Part shown: piece after piece, positions 9,860 to 20,100 of the stretch
How the letters are laid out: the number at the start of each line of letters is the position of its first letter
Position numbering within the stretch: position 1 is the first letter of the stretch
NCBI GenBank assembly: GCA_024372625.1
Contig: CP099605.1
Location: 1,860,001 to 1,924,000 of the forward strand
Source of the DNA: Comamonadaceae bacterium OTU4NAUVB1
GTDB lineage: Bacteria; Pseudomonadota; Gammaproteobacteria; Burkholderiales; Burkholderiaceae_C
Length of the DNA stretch: 64,000 nt
Direction: 5' to 3'
Notes under the pieces: generated by a model
Told to the model about the DNA's origin: nothing
Databases searched by the model: none
Seen by the model: only the letters and a program-made list of their open reading frames with translations
Program-made: the position numbers and the translations under genes

Positions 9860-11383
9860 TCAGGCGTCGATCTGCGCCAGTGCCTTCATCTTGCGGTCGC
9901 TCATGCGCTTGGCCAGGCGCGGCAGCACCAGCACCGCCAGCACGACGATCACCAGCGCGATCGACATCGGGCGCTGCAGGAACACCAGCGCGCTGCCCTC
10001 GCCGATCGACATGGCGTTGCGCAGCTGCGCCTCGGCCAGCGGGCCGAGGATCATGCCCACGACCACCGGGGCGGTCGGGAAGTCGAAGCGCCGCATGATC
10101 ACGCCCAGCACGCCGATGGCGTAGAGCAGGAACAGGTCGAACGCGCTCTGGCGCATGCCGTAGGCGCCGACCGTCGCGAAGATCAGGATGCCGGCGTAGA
10201 GCTGGGGCTTGGGGATCTTCAGCAGCTTGACCCACAGGCCGACCAGCGGCAGGTTCAGCACCAGCAGCATGACGTTGCCGATGTAGAGCGAGGCGATCAG
10301 CGCCCAGACCAGCGCGGCGGAGGTGGTGAAGAGCTGCGGACCGGGCTGGATGCCGTAGTTCTGGAACGCGCCCAGCAGGATGGCGGTGGTGTTGGAGGTC
10401 GGAATGCCCAGCGTGAGCAGCGGGATCAGCGCGGCCGTGACGGTCGCGTTGTTCGCCGCCTCGGGGCCGGCCACGCCCTCGATGGCGCCCTTGGTGCCGA
10501 ACTCGGCGCGGTCCTCCGGGTTCTTGACCAGCTTCTTCTCCATCGCGTAGCTCAGGAACGTCGGGATCTCGGTGCCGCCGGCCGGAATGCAGCCGAAGGG
10601 CGTGCCGATGGCGGTGCCGCGCAGCCAAGCCGGGATCGAGCGCTTCCAGTCGCGCGCGCTCATGTGCACGCGGCTGAGCTTGTTCTGGCCCTCCACGACG
10701 CGCCCTTCGTAGAGCACCGCGTAGAGCACCTCGGCCACCGCGAACAGGCCCACGGCGACCAGCACGATCTCGATGCCGTCGAGCAGTTCGGGCACGCCGC
10801 CGGTGTAGCGGCCCTGGCCGGAGATCTGGTCGAGGCCGATGCAGCCCGCGGCCAGGCCGATGAACAGCGCCGTCATGCCGCGCAGCGTGCTCTTGCCTAG
10901 CACCGCGCTCACGGTGGTGAAGGCCAGCAGCATCAGCAGGAAATACTCCGGCGGGCCGAGCTTGACCGCGAACTCCGCCACGAAGGGCGCGAACAGGGTG
11001 ACGACGACCGTCGCGATGCTGCCGGCCACGAACGAGCCGATGGCCGCCGTCGCCAGCGCCGCCCCGGCGCGCCCGCTCTTGGCCATCTTGTTGCCCTCCA
11101 TCGCCGTCACCATGCTGGCGGTCTCGCCGGGGGTGTTGAGCAGGATCGAGGTGGTGGAGCCGCCGTACATGGCGCCGTAGTAGATGCCCGAGAAGAAGAT
11201 CATCGAGGCCGTGACGTCGACCTTGCCGGTGATGGGCAGCAGCATCGCCACCGCCACCGCCGGGCCGATGCCCGGCAGCACGCCGACGGCGGTGCCCAGG
11301 GCGCAGCCGACCAGGCACCACAGCAGGTTCGCCGGGGTGATGGCCGCGGCGAATCCGGCCATGAGCGCGTTGAAGATTTCCAT
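9860..11383 (-). CDS. tctA: tripartite tricarboxylate transporter, large membrane subunit TctA
   Basis: Large permease subunit of a tripartite tricarboxylate (TTT) transporter, 507 residues with about 10-12 membrane helices. The family signatures [20 protein letters not shown] and [21 protein letters not shown] are intact near the N-terminus, and the second half repeats the pattern with [15 protein letters not shown]. It works with TctB and the binding protein TctC to import a carboxylate such as citrate or an aromatic acid, driven by an ion gradient. Its start is one base from the tctB stop, so the two are coupled. Regulation by TctD/TctE, encoded divergently, is inferred from context. Confidence 0.95.
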   Translation of the reverse strand: MEIFNALMAGFAAAITPANLLWCLVGCALGTAVGVLPGIGPAVAVAMLLPITGKVDVTASMIFFSGIYYGAMYGGSTTSILLNTPGETASMVTAMEGNKMAKSGRAGAALATAAIGSFVAGSIATVVVTLFAPFVAEFAVKLGPPEYFLLMLLAFTTVSAVLGKSTLRGMTALFIGLAAGCIGLDQISGQGRYTGGVPELLDGIEIVLVAVGLFAVAEVLYAVLYEGRVVEGQNKLSRVHMSARDWKRSIPAWLRGTAIGTPFGCIPAGGTEIPTFLSYAMEKKLVKNPEDRAEFGTKGAIEGVAGPEAANNATVTAALIPLLTLGIPTSNTTAILLGAFQNYGIQPGPQLFTTSAALVWALIASLYIGNVMLLVLNLPLVGLWVKLLKIPKPQLYAGILIFATVGAYGMRQSAFDLFLLYAIGVLGVIMRRFDFPTAPVVVGMILGPLAEAQLRNAMSIGEGSALVFLQRPMSIALVIVVLAVLVLPRLAKRMSDRKMKALAQIDA

Positions 11384-11384
11384 G

Positions 11385-11945
11385 TCAGAGCCACCCCGTC
11401 GAAGTCAGGCCCGGCAGGTTGATGGCCAGGAACTGCGTGAACATCCAGAACACCGGCGCGGCGATCAGCAGCCCCGTGACGGCGTCCATGACCCAGGCGC
11501 GCGGCGAATTCGCCTGCGGCTGGCCGGCGGCGCGCCGCAGGCCCTGCACGGCCAGCAGGTAGCACAGCGTGCAGCTGAAGATGAAGCCGAGCGTCGTGAT
11601 CAGCGCCGCGTTGAGCAGCAGGCCGGCCGTGACCCAGACGAAGCCGGGCCAGTAGGCGCCGACCGCGTCCGAGGGCGGGTCCATCTCGCGGAAGCCGCCG
11701 GTGCGCGACTCCCAGACGATCCAGGCACCGCACAGCGTGAGCACGATCGACACCAGCCAGGGCAGGAAATTGGGGCCGACGCCGCCGTAGCCGGCCTCCG
11801 AGGAGATGCTCAGCGCGCCGAAGGCGAGCCCCAGGCCGGTGAGGAGCACGCCGAGCCCGACCAGCGTCTGGGGCCAGGTCGCCACCGGGACGGGGGGTGG
11901 ATCGTGCGGCGCGAAGGGATTCGCAGAAGCGTCGGCAGGGGTCAT
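11385..11945 (-). CDS. tctB: tripartite tricarboxylate transporter, small membrane subunit TctB
   Basis: Small membrane subunit of the TTT transporter, 186 residues. Four hydrophobic segments are visible, at about residues 25-45, 60-80, 103-133 and 155-175, the TctB pattern. An N-terminal Pro-rich cytoplasmic tail of about 22 residues precedes the first helix. It lies between tctC and tctA, separated from tctC by an intrinsic terminator (11978-12005) and from tctA by a single base. TctB sequences vary widely, so the call rests mostly on topology and position. Confidence 0.9.
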   Translation of the reverse strand: MTPADASANPFAPHDPPPVPVATWPQTLVGLGVLLTGLGLAFGALSISSEAGYGGVGPNFLPWLVSIVLTLCGAWIVWESRTGGFREMDPPSDAVGAYWPGFVWVTAGLLLNAALITTLGFIFSCTLCYLLAVQGLRRAAGQPQANSPRAWVMDAVTGLLIAAPVFWMFTQFLAINLPGLTSTGWL

Positions 11946-11977
11946 GGGGGCTGCTCCGGAACAACGGAAGGGGATTG

Positions 11978-12005
11978 AAAAAAGGCACGTCGCGCGACGT
12001 GCCTT
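11978..12005 (-). terminator. intra-operon intrinsic terminator between tctC and tctB
   Basis: On the minus strand a perfect 10-bp stem (12005-11996 with 11991-11982) and a GCGC loop run into six T (11983-11978). It is 34 bases after the tctC stop and 33 bases before the tctB start, so it acts inside the operon. Partial read-through would make more binding protein than membrane subunits. Confidence 0.85.
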
Positions 12006-12038
12006 CGGGGAGACCGGCGGGTCGTGGAACCCGCGGGG

Positions 12039-12998
12039 TCAGACCATGCCGGACTTGGTCATGGTCGCGCGCAGGCTCGCGAACTCGTCGTCCACGAACT
12101 TGGCGAAGGGCTCGCCGGCCAGCACGGCGGGCGTCCAGTCGTTCTTCTTCGATGCCTCGGCCCACGACGGCGTCTTGAGGGCGGCCAGCACCAGATCGGT
12201 CAGGGCCTTGCGCTGGTCGGCCGAGATGCCCGGGGCGCCGTACACGCCGCGCCAGTTGCCGATCTCGACGTCGATGCCCTGTTCCTTGAGCGTGGGCACG
12301 TCGATGCCGGGCAGCCGGTTGGCCGACGTGACGGCGATGGCGCGCATCTTGCCCGCGGCGATGTACTCGGCGAACTCGCTGTAGCCGCTGCCGCCGACGG
12401 TGACGTTGCCGCCGAGCACGGCCGCCGTCGCCTCGCCGCCGCCACGGAAGGCGACGTAGTTGATCTTGGACGGGTCGGCGCCGACCTTCTGGGCGATCAT
12501 GGCCGCCGCGATGTGCTCGGTGGAGCCGCGCGAGCCGCCGCCCCACTTGACGCTGCCCGGGTCCTTCTTGAGCTGGGCGACAACGTCGGCCATGGTCTTG
12601 AAGGGCGAGTTCGCCGGCAGCACGAACACGTTGTATTCGCTGGAGATGCGCGCGATGGGCGTGGCCTGCGACAGGTTCACCGGCGGCTTGCCGGTGATGA
12701 TGCCGCCGAGCATCACGGCGCCCATGACCATCAGCGCGTTCGGGTCGGCCTTGGAACCGTTGATGAACTGCGCCAGGCCCAGCGCGCCGGCGGCGCCGCC
12801 CTTGTTGTCGTAGGTCACGGTGTCGGCGAGCTTGCCGTCGGTCATGGCCTTGCCCAGCGCGCGGCCGGTGGTGTCCCAGCCGCCGCCCGGGTTCGCCGGA
12901 ATCATCATCTTGACGTTGGTGGCGGCACGGGCCGACAGCGGGAGGGCGCCGGCCGCGGCGAGTGCGGCCAGTGACTTGAGGAAGGTATCGCGACGCAT
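12039..12998 (-). CDS. tctC: TctC/Bug-family periplasmic solute-binding protein
   Basis: Periplasmic receptor of the TTT transporter, 319 residues. The N-terminus MRRDTFLKSLAALAAAGALP is an RR-containing signal peptide of the kind common in Bug proteins, possibly Tat-dependent, cleaved near SARA. The mature protein starts ATNVKMMIPANPGGGWDTTG, the Bug ligand-contact loop, and ends with the family pattern LTDLVLAALKTPSW. A strong AGGAG ribosome site precedes the ATG. It is the first gene of tctCBA and diverges from tctD across 116 bases, which must hold both promoters and any TctD sites; CGGCAATGCCG at 13025-13035 is one small palindrome there. Confidence 0.95.
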   Translation of the reverse strand: MRRDTFLKSLAALAAAGALPLSARAATNVKMMIPANPGGGWDTTGRALGKAMTDGKLADTVTYDNKGGAAGALGLAQFINGSKADPNALMVMGAVMLGGIITGKPPVNLSQATPIARISSEYNVFVLPANSPFKTMADVVAQLKKDPGSVKWGGGSRGSTEHIAAAMIAQKVGADPSKINYVAFRGGGEATAAVLGGNVTVGGSGYSEFAEYIAAGKMRAIAVTSANRLPGIDVPTLKEQGIDVEIGNWRGVYGAPGISADQRKALTDLVLAALKTPSWAEASKKNDWTPAVLAGEPFAKFVDDEFASLRATMTKSGMV

Positions 12999-13114
12999 GA
13001 TGGGTGTCTCCTGATGGTGTTTGTCGGCAATGCCGCCGGTCGGCCGCTATGATGCGCCGCGCTCCTGTCAGTTGGCTGTCCATCGGACTGGGGTTAACAC
13101 TCACCCGGACCTCC

Positions 13115-13807
13115 ATGAAGCTCCTGCTCGTCGAAGACGACGTGTCGATGCAGGCGACGCTGCAGCGCGCGCTCGAGCGCCGTCGCATCGACGTGCGCGT
13201 GTGCGGCGACGGCGCCCTGGCGCTGGCGCAGTGGCAGGCGCTGGAGCCCGATGTCGTCGCGCTCGACCTGAGCCTGCCCCACGTCGACGGCCTCCAGGTG
13301 CTGGCCGCCGCCCGCGCCGCCGGCCTGCGCACGCCGGTGCTGCTGCTGACCGCGCGCGGCACGGTCGGCGACCGCATCGTCGGGCTCAACGCCGGCGCCG
13401 ACGACTACCTGCCCAAGCCGTTCGACCTCGACGAGCTCGAAGCCCGCCTGCGCGCCCTGCGCCGGCGCCACCAGGGCACGGCCGGCGACCCGCTGCCCGG
13501 TCCCCAGGACGTGGGCGGCCTGCGCTACGAGGCATCGAGCGGCGCCGTCTACCACCGCGCCGCGGTGCTCGAACTCACCCCCCGCGAACTGGCCCTGCTG
13601 ACGGCGCTGATGGTGCGACCCGGGCACGCGATGACCAAGGAGCGCCTGTTCGAGCTGGTGTTCCCGGGCGCGACCGAGGTGCAGTACGAGGCCATCGAGG
13701 TCGTCGTCTACCGCCTGCGCAAGAAGCTCGCGGGCACCGGCGCCGTGCTGATGACGCTGCGCGGCCTGGGCTACCTGCTGCGCGAAGACACGGCCGCCGC
13801 CGCATGA
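13115..13807 (+). CDS. tctD: response regulator TctD
   Basis: OmpR-type response regulator, 230 residues. The receiver domain begins MKLLLVEDD; phosphate-accepting Asp51 lies in VALDLSLP and the switch Lys101 in LPKPFD. The winged-helix effector domain (about residues 130-222) ends with RLRKKLAGTG and MTLRGLGYLL. I start it at 13115 because the receiver fold begins there; the upstream in-frame ATG at 13004 would add 37 unrelated residues. It overlaps tctE by ATGA and diverges from tctC. In known systems TctD with TctE activates tctCBA in response to the substrate; here this is inferred from position. Confidence 0.94.
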   Translation: MKLLLVEDDVSMQATLQRALERRRIDVRVCGDGALALAQWQALEPDVVALDLSLPHVDGLQVLAAARAAGLRTPVLLLTARGTVGDRIVGLNAGADDYLPKPFDLDELEARLRALRRRHQGTAGDPLPGPQDVGGLRYEASSGAVYHRAAVLELTPRELALLTALMVRPGHAMTKERLFELVFPGATEVQYEAIEVVVYRLRKKLAGTGAVLMTLRGLGYLLREDTAAAA

Positions 13808-15210
13808 CGGCGTCGCTGCGCGTCCGGCTGCTCGCGGGCATCCTGCTGCCGGTGGCGACGGTGATCGGCGTCAACAGCGTCATCCTCTACCGCGACAGCC
13901 TGGCCGCGGCGACCCTGGCCTACGACCGCACCCTGCTGGCCTCGGCCAAGACCATCGGCGAGCAGCTCGACGTCGAGGGCTACGACGAGCGGTCGCTGCT
14001 GCGATCGGTGGTGCCCTACTCCGCGCTCGAGGCGTTCGAGGCCGACAACCAGAGCCACATGTACTACCGTGTCTCGGCGCTCGACGGCCAACTGGTCTCG
14101 GGCTTCGACGACCTGCCTTTCTGGCGCGGCCGCCTGCCGGTGAAGTCGCCCTATGCCGCCCTGGTCGACTTCTACGACGACGCCTTCCGCGGCCAGCCGG
14201 TGCGCATGGCCGTGCTGTTGCAACCGGTGTCGAGCGGGCGCGGGCGCGGCACGGCGGTGGTGCAGGTGGCCGAGACGCTGGAGTTGCGCGAGACGCTGGC
14301 GCGCACCCTGCTCGTCGACACGCTGTGGCACCAGCTGCTGCTGCTGGGCGTGATCGCGGCGGTGACGGTGATCGTCGTGCAGCGCGCCACGCAGCCGGTG
14401 CGTCGCCTGGGCGAGGCGATCGAGCGGCGCGCCGCCGACGACCTCTCGCCGGTGGAGGCACCCGACGCGCCGCGCGAACTGCGTCCCCTGATCGATGCCA
14501 CCACCCGCGTGATGGGTCGCCTGCAGGGTCTCATCGATCACCAGAACCGCTTCGTGCGCGACAGCGCCCACCAGCTGCGCACCCCGCTCGCGGTGCTCAA
14601 GGTGCAGGTGCAGTCGGCGCGGCGCGGCGATCTGCCGGCCGAACAGGCGCTCGCCGACATCGATCGCACCGTGACACGCGCGACGACGCTGGCCAACCAG
14701 ATGCTCTCGCTGGCCAAGGTCGAGCAGTTGCGCCAGCAGCCCGACTCCCAGCCGCTGGACTTCGGCGACATCGTGCGCCAGGTGGTGCTGGACGTCTCGC
14801 CCCTGATCGCCGAACGCGCGCTGGATTTCGGGTTCGACGCCGAAGTCGTCCCGGTGACCGTCCGCGCCCACCGCTGGATGCTGGAGGAACTCGCGCGCAA
14901 TCTGCTGCACAACGCCATCCGCCACAGCCCTGCGGGCGGCGCGCTGACCGTCGAGGTGCGTCGCGAAGGCACGGCGACGGCGCTGCTGCGGCTGCGCGAC
15001 GCCGGCCCCGGCATCGCGCCCGACCTGCGCGCGCGGCTGTTCACGCCGTTCGCCACCGGCGGCATGCCGGGCGGCTCGGGCCTGGGACTGACCATCTGCC
15101 GGGAGATCGTCCGGGCCCTGGACGGGCAGATCGCGCTGGACAATCATCACGCCGGTGGCCGCATCGCAGGACTCGACGTCACGGTGCGCCTGCCGCGGCA
15201 ATCCGATTGA
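13804..15210 (+). CDS. tctE: sensor histidine kinase TctE
   Basis: Membrane sensor kinase, 468 residues, partner of TctD. Two membrane helices (about residues 10-30 and 175-193) enclose a periplasmic domain of about 145 residues, the 2CSK_N type. A HAMP linker follows, then the dimerisation and phosphorylation motif SAHQLRTPL with His256, an N box (ELARNLLHNAIRHS), and ATP-lid glycines (DAGPGIAP and GGSGLGLTI). All catalytic motifs are present. The start overlaps the tctD stop. The signal is presumably the transported carboxylate; which one is unknown. Confidence 0.94.
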   Translation: MTASLRVRLLAGILLPVATVIGVNSVILYRDSLAAATLAYDRTLLASAKTIGEQLDVEGYDERSLLRSVVPYSALEAFEADNQSHMYYRVSALDGQLVSGFDDLPFWRGRLPVKSPYAALVDFYDDAFRGQPVRMAVLLQPVSSGRGRGTAVVQVAETLELRETLARTLLVDTLWHQLLLLGVIAAVTVIVVQRATQPVRRLGEAIERRAADDLSPVEAPDAPRELRPLIDATTRVMGRLQGLIDHQNRFVRDSAHQLRTPLAVLKVQVQSARRGDLPAEQALADIDRTVTRATTLANQMLSLAKVEQLRQQPDSQPLDFGDIVRQVVLDVSPLIAERALDFGFDAEVVPVTVRAHRWMLEELARNLLHNAIRHSPAGGALTVEVRREGTATALLRLRDAGPGIAPDLRARLFTPFATGGMPGGSGLGLTICREIVRALDGQIALDNHHAGGRIAGLDVTVRLPRQSD

Positions 15211-15253
15211 GGCGCCGTTCGCGCCCTTCGCTTCGACATCAACCAGGGAACAG

Positions 15254-15679
15254 ATGGATCGACTCCGCATCGACAAATGGCTGTGGGCCGCACGGTTCTA
15301 CAAGACGCGCTCGCTGGCGGCCGAGGACATCGGCAAGCACCGCGTGCAGGTCAACGGCGACATCGCGAAGGCCTCGCGCGAGGTCAAGGCCGGCGACACG
15401 GTGGCGATGCGCCACAACGCAACGGTCCGCACGGTCGTCGTGCGCGGCCTGAGCAAGCAACGCGGGCCCGCGCCCGCGGCCCAGCTCCTGTACGAGGAGA
15501 CCCCGGAGAGCCTGGTGGCCCAGGCGCAGGCCCGCGAGGCGCGCCGGCTGGGCAGCGAACCCGCGCTCACGATCGCGCAGGGCCGGCCGACCAAGCGCGA
15601 ACGGCGCGACCTGGACGACGCATCGCGCGGCTGGGGCACCCGCTGGAGCGCGAGCTTGGAAGACGGCGAAGGGGGGTGA
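15254..15679 (+). CDS. hslR: RNA-binding S4-domain protein, Hsp15 (HslR) family
   Basis: Small basic RNA-binding protein, 141 residues. The S4 domain fills residues 1-65, with RIDKWLWAARFYKTRS, HRVQVNGDIAK and VKAGDTVAM, the classic Hsp15 pattern; a charged tail follows. E. coli Hsp15 rescues stalled 50S subunits carrying peptidyl-tRNA after heat shock. An AGGGAA ribosome site at 15245-15250 sets the start. It follows tctE by 43 bases but is functionally unrelated to it. Confidence 0.9.
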   Translation: MDRLRIDKWLWAARFYKTRSLAAEDIGKHRVQVNGDIAKASREVKAGDTVAMRHNATVRTVVVRGLSKQRGPAPAAQLLYEETPESLVAQAQAREARRLGSEPALTIAQGRPTKRERRDLDDASRGWGTRWSASLEDGEGG

Positions 15680-15875
15680 CCCGGCCGCTCGGTTCGCCCG
15701 ACCGCCGTGCGGGCGGATCGATCGAGGCCAGACAACGCCCAAAGAAATCTTTCGGCTGTAGCACGAATGTTTTCATCGACATCCCAGGCGCTACTTTGTC
15801 AATTCACTGTGAAGAATTTGACAGGCCCCTCGCGAACAGCCCACGGATACTGGCCGCCATCAGCTCGGAGTGACG

Positions 15876-16259
15876 ATGAACCAGTGGGAAACCGATTTCA
15901 GCAAGGCAGTGGCGGCGTTGGAGATCGCATACGACAGCGATGTCCGCGCCTGTGCCACCCTGAACGACGACAGCAGATCGTCCTGGGGCCTGCAGCCGGT
16001 GCCGAAGTGGCCGGAGGCGGCCAGGAACGGCGCGATGGCCCGCGCGCGCGCCGCCCTGATCGCCGCCGAGGACGCGGTGCGAGCCGTCGTCGCGCGTCGC
16101 AGCCTCGCCTTGCGTCAGGCCCGCGAGCGCCGTGCGGCGCTCCACGACTTCGGCGCGTTCGCGCCGACGATGCCGGTGGGCCTGGAGCCCGCCCGGGTCG
16201 TCCCGGCCGGTATGTTCCCCTTCGAGCGCGATCTCCCGCGCAGCATCGGCCGCCACTGA
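15876..16259 (+). CDS. small protein of unknown function
   Basis: 127-residue protein that I do not recognise. It begins MNQWETDFSKAVAALEIAYD, has a central helical Ala/Arg-rich region with coiled-coil character (residues 45-90), and ends with hydrophobic and Pro-rich segments. No signal peptide or membrane helix is visible. CGGAG at 15866-15870 lies five bases before the ATG at 15876, which I prefer to the GTG at 15870. The 196 bases before it are noticeably AT-richer than the surroundings and contain an imperfect inverted repeat (about 15796-15823). The frame could be a chance frame, but start site and codon pattern favour a real gene. Confidence 0.5.
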   Translation: MNQWETDFSKAVAALEIAYDSDVRACATLNDDSRSSWGLQPVPKWPEAARNGAMARARAALIAAEDAVRAVVARRSLALRQARERRAALHDFGAFAPTMPVGLEPARVVPAGMFPFERDLPRSIGRH

Positions 16260-16311
16260 CCCGGGCGCGCCGTTCAAGGAACGGCCGTCCCGACGTTGGC
16301 GCGCAAGCGGC

Positions 16312-16596
16312 CTATTGCAGGGTGCCGCTCCCGATCGATTCCAGCGAGGGATTGATGAACAGCGGCGATTCCTGCGAACCCTGGCGCGGCCCCGAAGGTC
16401 CGCAGAGGGCCTGCAGCGCCATGTAGCCCGCCGCGAGCGCGGCATGGTAGCTCGCGAAGGGGAGCTGCGCCGATTCGATGGGCTCGTAGATCCCCATCTC
16501 CTCGTCCTCTTCCTGCACCACCCAGAAATAGAGGCCCGAGGCGGGTTCGTCGACCGTCAGCGCGATGCGTCGCAATTCAGCAGGGTTCTTCGTCAT
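16312..16596 (-). CDS. small conserved-looking protein of unknown function
   Basis: 94-residue cytoplasmic protein. It opens MTKNPAELRRIALTVDEPAS and contains FYWVV-like aromatic residues and an acidic EEDEEMGIYEP segment, followed by a helical stretch (ASYHAALAAGYMALQAL). No known domain is recognised. A GGAG ribosome site nine bases before the ATG supports it. It converges on the preceding small gene with 52 bases between them. The acidic strand followed by an amphipathic helix suggests a compact alpha/beta fold; function unknown. Confidence 0.65.
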   Translation of the reverse strand: MTKNPAELRRIALTVDEPASGLYFWVVQEEDEEMGIYEPIESAQLPFASYHAALAAGYMALQALCGPSGPRQGSQESPLFINPSLESIGSGTLQ

Positions 16597-16741
16597 TTCT
16601 TCGGCTCCGGTGGCGAAGCCTCGTTTGTAAAAGGCAGACCGAAGAAAACGAAGTGTTTAGTTCACATTTTTGACCCAATTCTTGCTCGATGAACGATTTT
16701 GTCGATGCGTTCCATTCGCCGGGCCCCGTGGACCCGGTCGG

Positions 16742-17089
16742 TCAGCGTGACGAGGACGCCGGCAGCGCGCGTGGCGCCGTCGTGGGAGCCGTCACGGGAT
16801 TTTCCGGCGTGGCGGGCGTGCGCGACGGCACCCCGGTGGTGGGCGCCATCTGCGTGGCGCTGACGGCCGGAGACTGGGTCTGGACGGCTTCGCCGGCGAC
16901 GCCGAACCAGACCTTCACGCCCTTGTGCGCGGTGCAGGCGGCCGTGCGCCGCGCTTCGCTGGAGTAGCTGCCGTCGTTGCACTGGGCCGTGCTGCCGGCC
17001 GGTGCCTTGGCCGCGCTGGGCTGGGCCTGTGCGTGGAGCGCGGTGGCCGCGAGGATCGAGCACAGTGCGAGCGTGGTGAGGTATTTCAT
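16742..17089 (-). CDS. DUF3761-type secreted protein
   Basis: 115-residue periplasmic or secreted protein with a Sec signal peptide (residues 1-22, cleaved after LHAQA). The core QCNDGSYSSEARRTAACTAHKGVKVW matches the short DUF3761 pattern with two Cys residues. The C-terminal half is low-complexity Pro/Thr/Ala. An AGGAG ribosome site lies directly upstream. The function of the family is unknown. It diverges from the GGDEF-EAL gene, with 84 bases between the two starts. Confidence 0.75.
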   Translation of the reverse strand: MKYLTTLALCSILAATALHAQAQPSAAKAPAGSTAQCNDGSYSSEARRTAACTAHKGVKVWFGVAGEAVQTQSPAVSATQMAPTTGVPSRTPATPENPVTAPTTAPRALPASSSR

Positions 17090-17173
17090 GGCGGTCTCCT
17101 GGACAGGTAACGATGGAAAGCACAGCGTGCTGCGCGTGTTTCACCGGCTTGTAGGTGCGTTCAGCGGATCACG

Positions 17174-20100
17174 GTGGGCAAAGCCGACAAAAGTCCTCAA
17201 GCCGCCCGCGTGGATGCCGATACACAGGCAGATCCCCCTGGCCCCGCCATGAACCCCGCACTCACCCCACGCCCCGTCCCCGCCGAGTTCGACGACGCAC
17301 CCGCGCCGACGGTCCACAAGGGGCTGGTCCTGCAATCGTCGGAAGAACTGCGCGCGCTCAACAACAGCTTCGCGAGCCTGGTGATGCATCCGTCCGGACG
17401 GATCATTCGTGCCAACAACCGTTTCCTGCGCGAATGCGGCTACGAGCCGGAGGACATCGCCGGCATCGACATCGCCGTGCTGAGCCCGACCGCGGACGGT
17501 CTGGCGGAGAGCGCGGCGCGCGACTGGCGCTGCGTGCTCGACGGCCGGGCGTCCGGTGTCGAGCGGCTGCGCCTGCACAAGGACGGCACCCTGCACTGGA
17601 TCGAGGCGTTCTACACGCTGCTCAAGGATGGCGAGGGACGGATCGCTCAGGTCGTGGAACTCTCCCGCGACATCACCGAGCGGGTCCTGCGCACGGCCGA
17701 CGAGCAGGGACAGGTCCGCGCCATCAACGCATCGCAGGCGGTGGTGGAATTCGCGCTCGACGGCACCGTGCTCGACGCCAACGCGATCTTCCTCGATGCG
17801 ATGGGCTACCGGCTGGAGGACGTCGTCGGGCAACACCACCGACGCTTCGTGGCGCCGGACGAAGCCGACAGCCCGTCGTATGCCGGGTTCTGGTCGCGGC
17901 TCGCGGCGGGCCACCATCACGCCGGCGAATACCGCCGCATCGCCAAGGACGGGCGGGAGGTCTGGCTGCAGGCGACCTACAACCCCATCCGCGATCCCCT
18001 GGGTCGCCCGCTGAAGGTCGTGAAGTACGCCGCCGACGTGACCCGCGAGCGGCTCATGCTGGCGGAATTCCAGTGGCAGGTCATGGCGTTGCGCAAGTCC
18101 CACTGCGTCATCACGTTCGACATGCACGGCGTGGTGCTCGATGCGAACGATCATTTCCTGCAGGCGCTGGGCTATCGCCTGGAGGAGATCGTCGGCCGCC
18201 ATCACCGGATCTTCGTCGACCCGGCGCACACGCACGGCGCGGAGTACGCGGCCTTCTGGCATGCGCTCGAGGCCGGCCACCACCAGTCGGGCCAGTACCT
18301 GCGGATCGGCCGCGACGGCCGCGAGGTCTGGCTGCAGGCCAACTACAGCCCGGTCTTCGACATGGCCGGTCGCTTGATCAAGGTGGTCAAGTACGCCACC
18401 GTCATCACCGAGGAAAAGCGCCGGCAGGCCGAGCACCAGGGGCAGATCGCCGCCATCCACAAGGCCCAGTCGGTGGTCGCCTTCCATCTGGACGGCAGCG
18501 TGATCGACGCCAACGAGAACTTCCTCGACCTGATGGGCTACCGCCTGTCGGACGTGCGCGGTCGCCATCACCGCATGTTCGTCGAGCCGGAACTGGGCGC
18601 CTCGGCGGGCTACGCGGCGTTCTGGCAGGCGCTCGGTCGCGGCACCTATCAGTCCGGTGAATTCAAGCGCATCGGCAAGGACGGGCGCGAGGTCTGGCTG
18701 CAGGCGACCTACAACCCGATCATGGACGTGACGGGGCGCCCCACCAAGGTCATCAAGTACGCCACCGACATCACGCGGGAGAAACTCCGGGGGGCGGACT
18801 TCCAGAGCCAGATCACGGCCATCGACAAGTCCCAGGGCACCATGACGCTGTCGCTGGAGGGCGTCATCCTGAACGCGAATGCCAACCTCCTGGCCACGCT
18901 GGGCTACCGGCTCGAGGACATCGTCGGGCGCGACCACGCCATCCTGCTGGAGCCGGAGGTGGCCGGCACGCCGGCCTACGAAGCGTTCTGGGACACGCTG
19001 CGCTCGGGGCAATTCGTCTCGGGACGCTACAAGCGCATCGGCCGCGACGGCCGCGAGATCTGGCTGCAGGCTTCCTACAACCCGATCTTCGACCTCGACG
19101 GCGAACTCGACCGCGTAATGAAGTTCGCCATCGACATCACGGCCGACGTCGCGATGGCCGAAGCCTTCGAGGACGCCCGGCGCCAAGCGCACCACGACGC
19201 GGCCACCTCGCTGCCCAACCGTATCCGCCTGGCCAGCTTTCTCTCCACGCACCTGACCGACGAGCGCTCGCGCCTGGCCGTCATGTACCTCGACCTGGAC
19301 CGCTTCAAGGCGATCAACGACACGCACGGTCATCACGTGGGCGACAAGGTGCTCGGCGCGGTCGCCGATCGGCTGAGGCGGTCGCTGCGCGCCGACCAGA
19401 TCGCCGCGCGCATCGGTGGCGACGAGTTCGTCATCGCCGCCCCCCACCTCAACGAGGAGGAGATCACGCGCTACTGCCAGCACGTGCTGGAACTGCTGGC
19501 GGCGCCGATCGTGCACGACGGCGGCGAACTCTTCATCGGCGCGTCCATCGGCATCGCGATGGCGCCCAACGACGGCACCAGCCCCGACGAACTGCTGCGC
19601 GCGGCCGACACCGCGCTCTACCGCTCCAAGCACAACGGCCGCGGCACCTACTGCTTCTTCTCGACCCGCATGAACGACCGGCTCCAGGCCAGCCGGCGCC
19701 TGACCGACGACATGCGACGCGGCATCGCCGCGGGCGAGTTCTACCTCGAATTCCAGCCACGCTTCGATGCCCACACCCAGACGATCCGCAGCGCCGAGGC
19801 GCTGGTGCGCTGGCACCATCCGGAACACGGCAGGATGGCTCCCGACCTCTTCATCCCGCTGGCCGAGCGCAGCGGACTGATCCTGCCGCTGGGCGACTGG
19901 GTGCTGCTGACGGCGTGCCAGACCGCGCGCGACTGGCCGGGCATCGGCGTTTCCGTCAACGTGTCCCCGGTGCAGTTCCGCGATGGCCGTCTGGTCGAGC
20001 GCGTGCGCCACGCGCTCGAGGCGAGCGGTCTGGCCCCCGGCCGCCTGGAGATCGAGCTGACCGAGGGCGTGCTGCTCGAGGATGCCAAGCGCGCCGGCGC

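Noticed and set aside
15804..16445. Minus-strand frame covering the two small genes at 15.9-16.4 kb
   Set aside because: It is Arg-rich without any fold signature and overlaps two better-supported genes that have ribosome sites.
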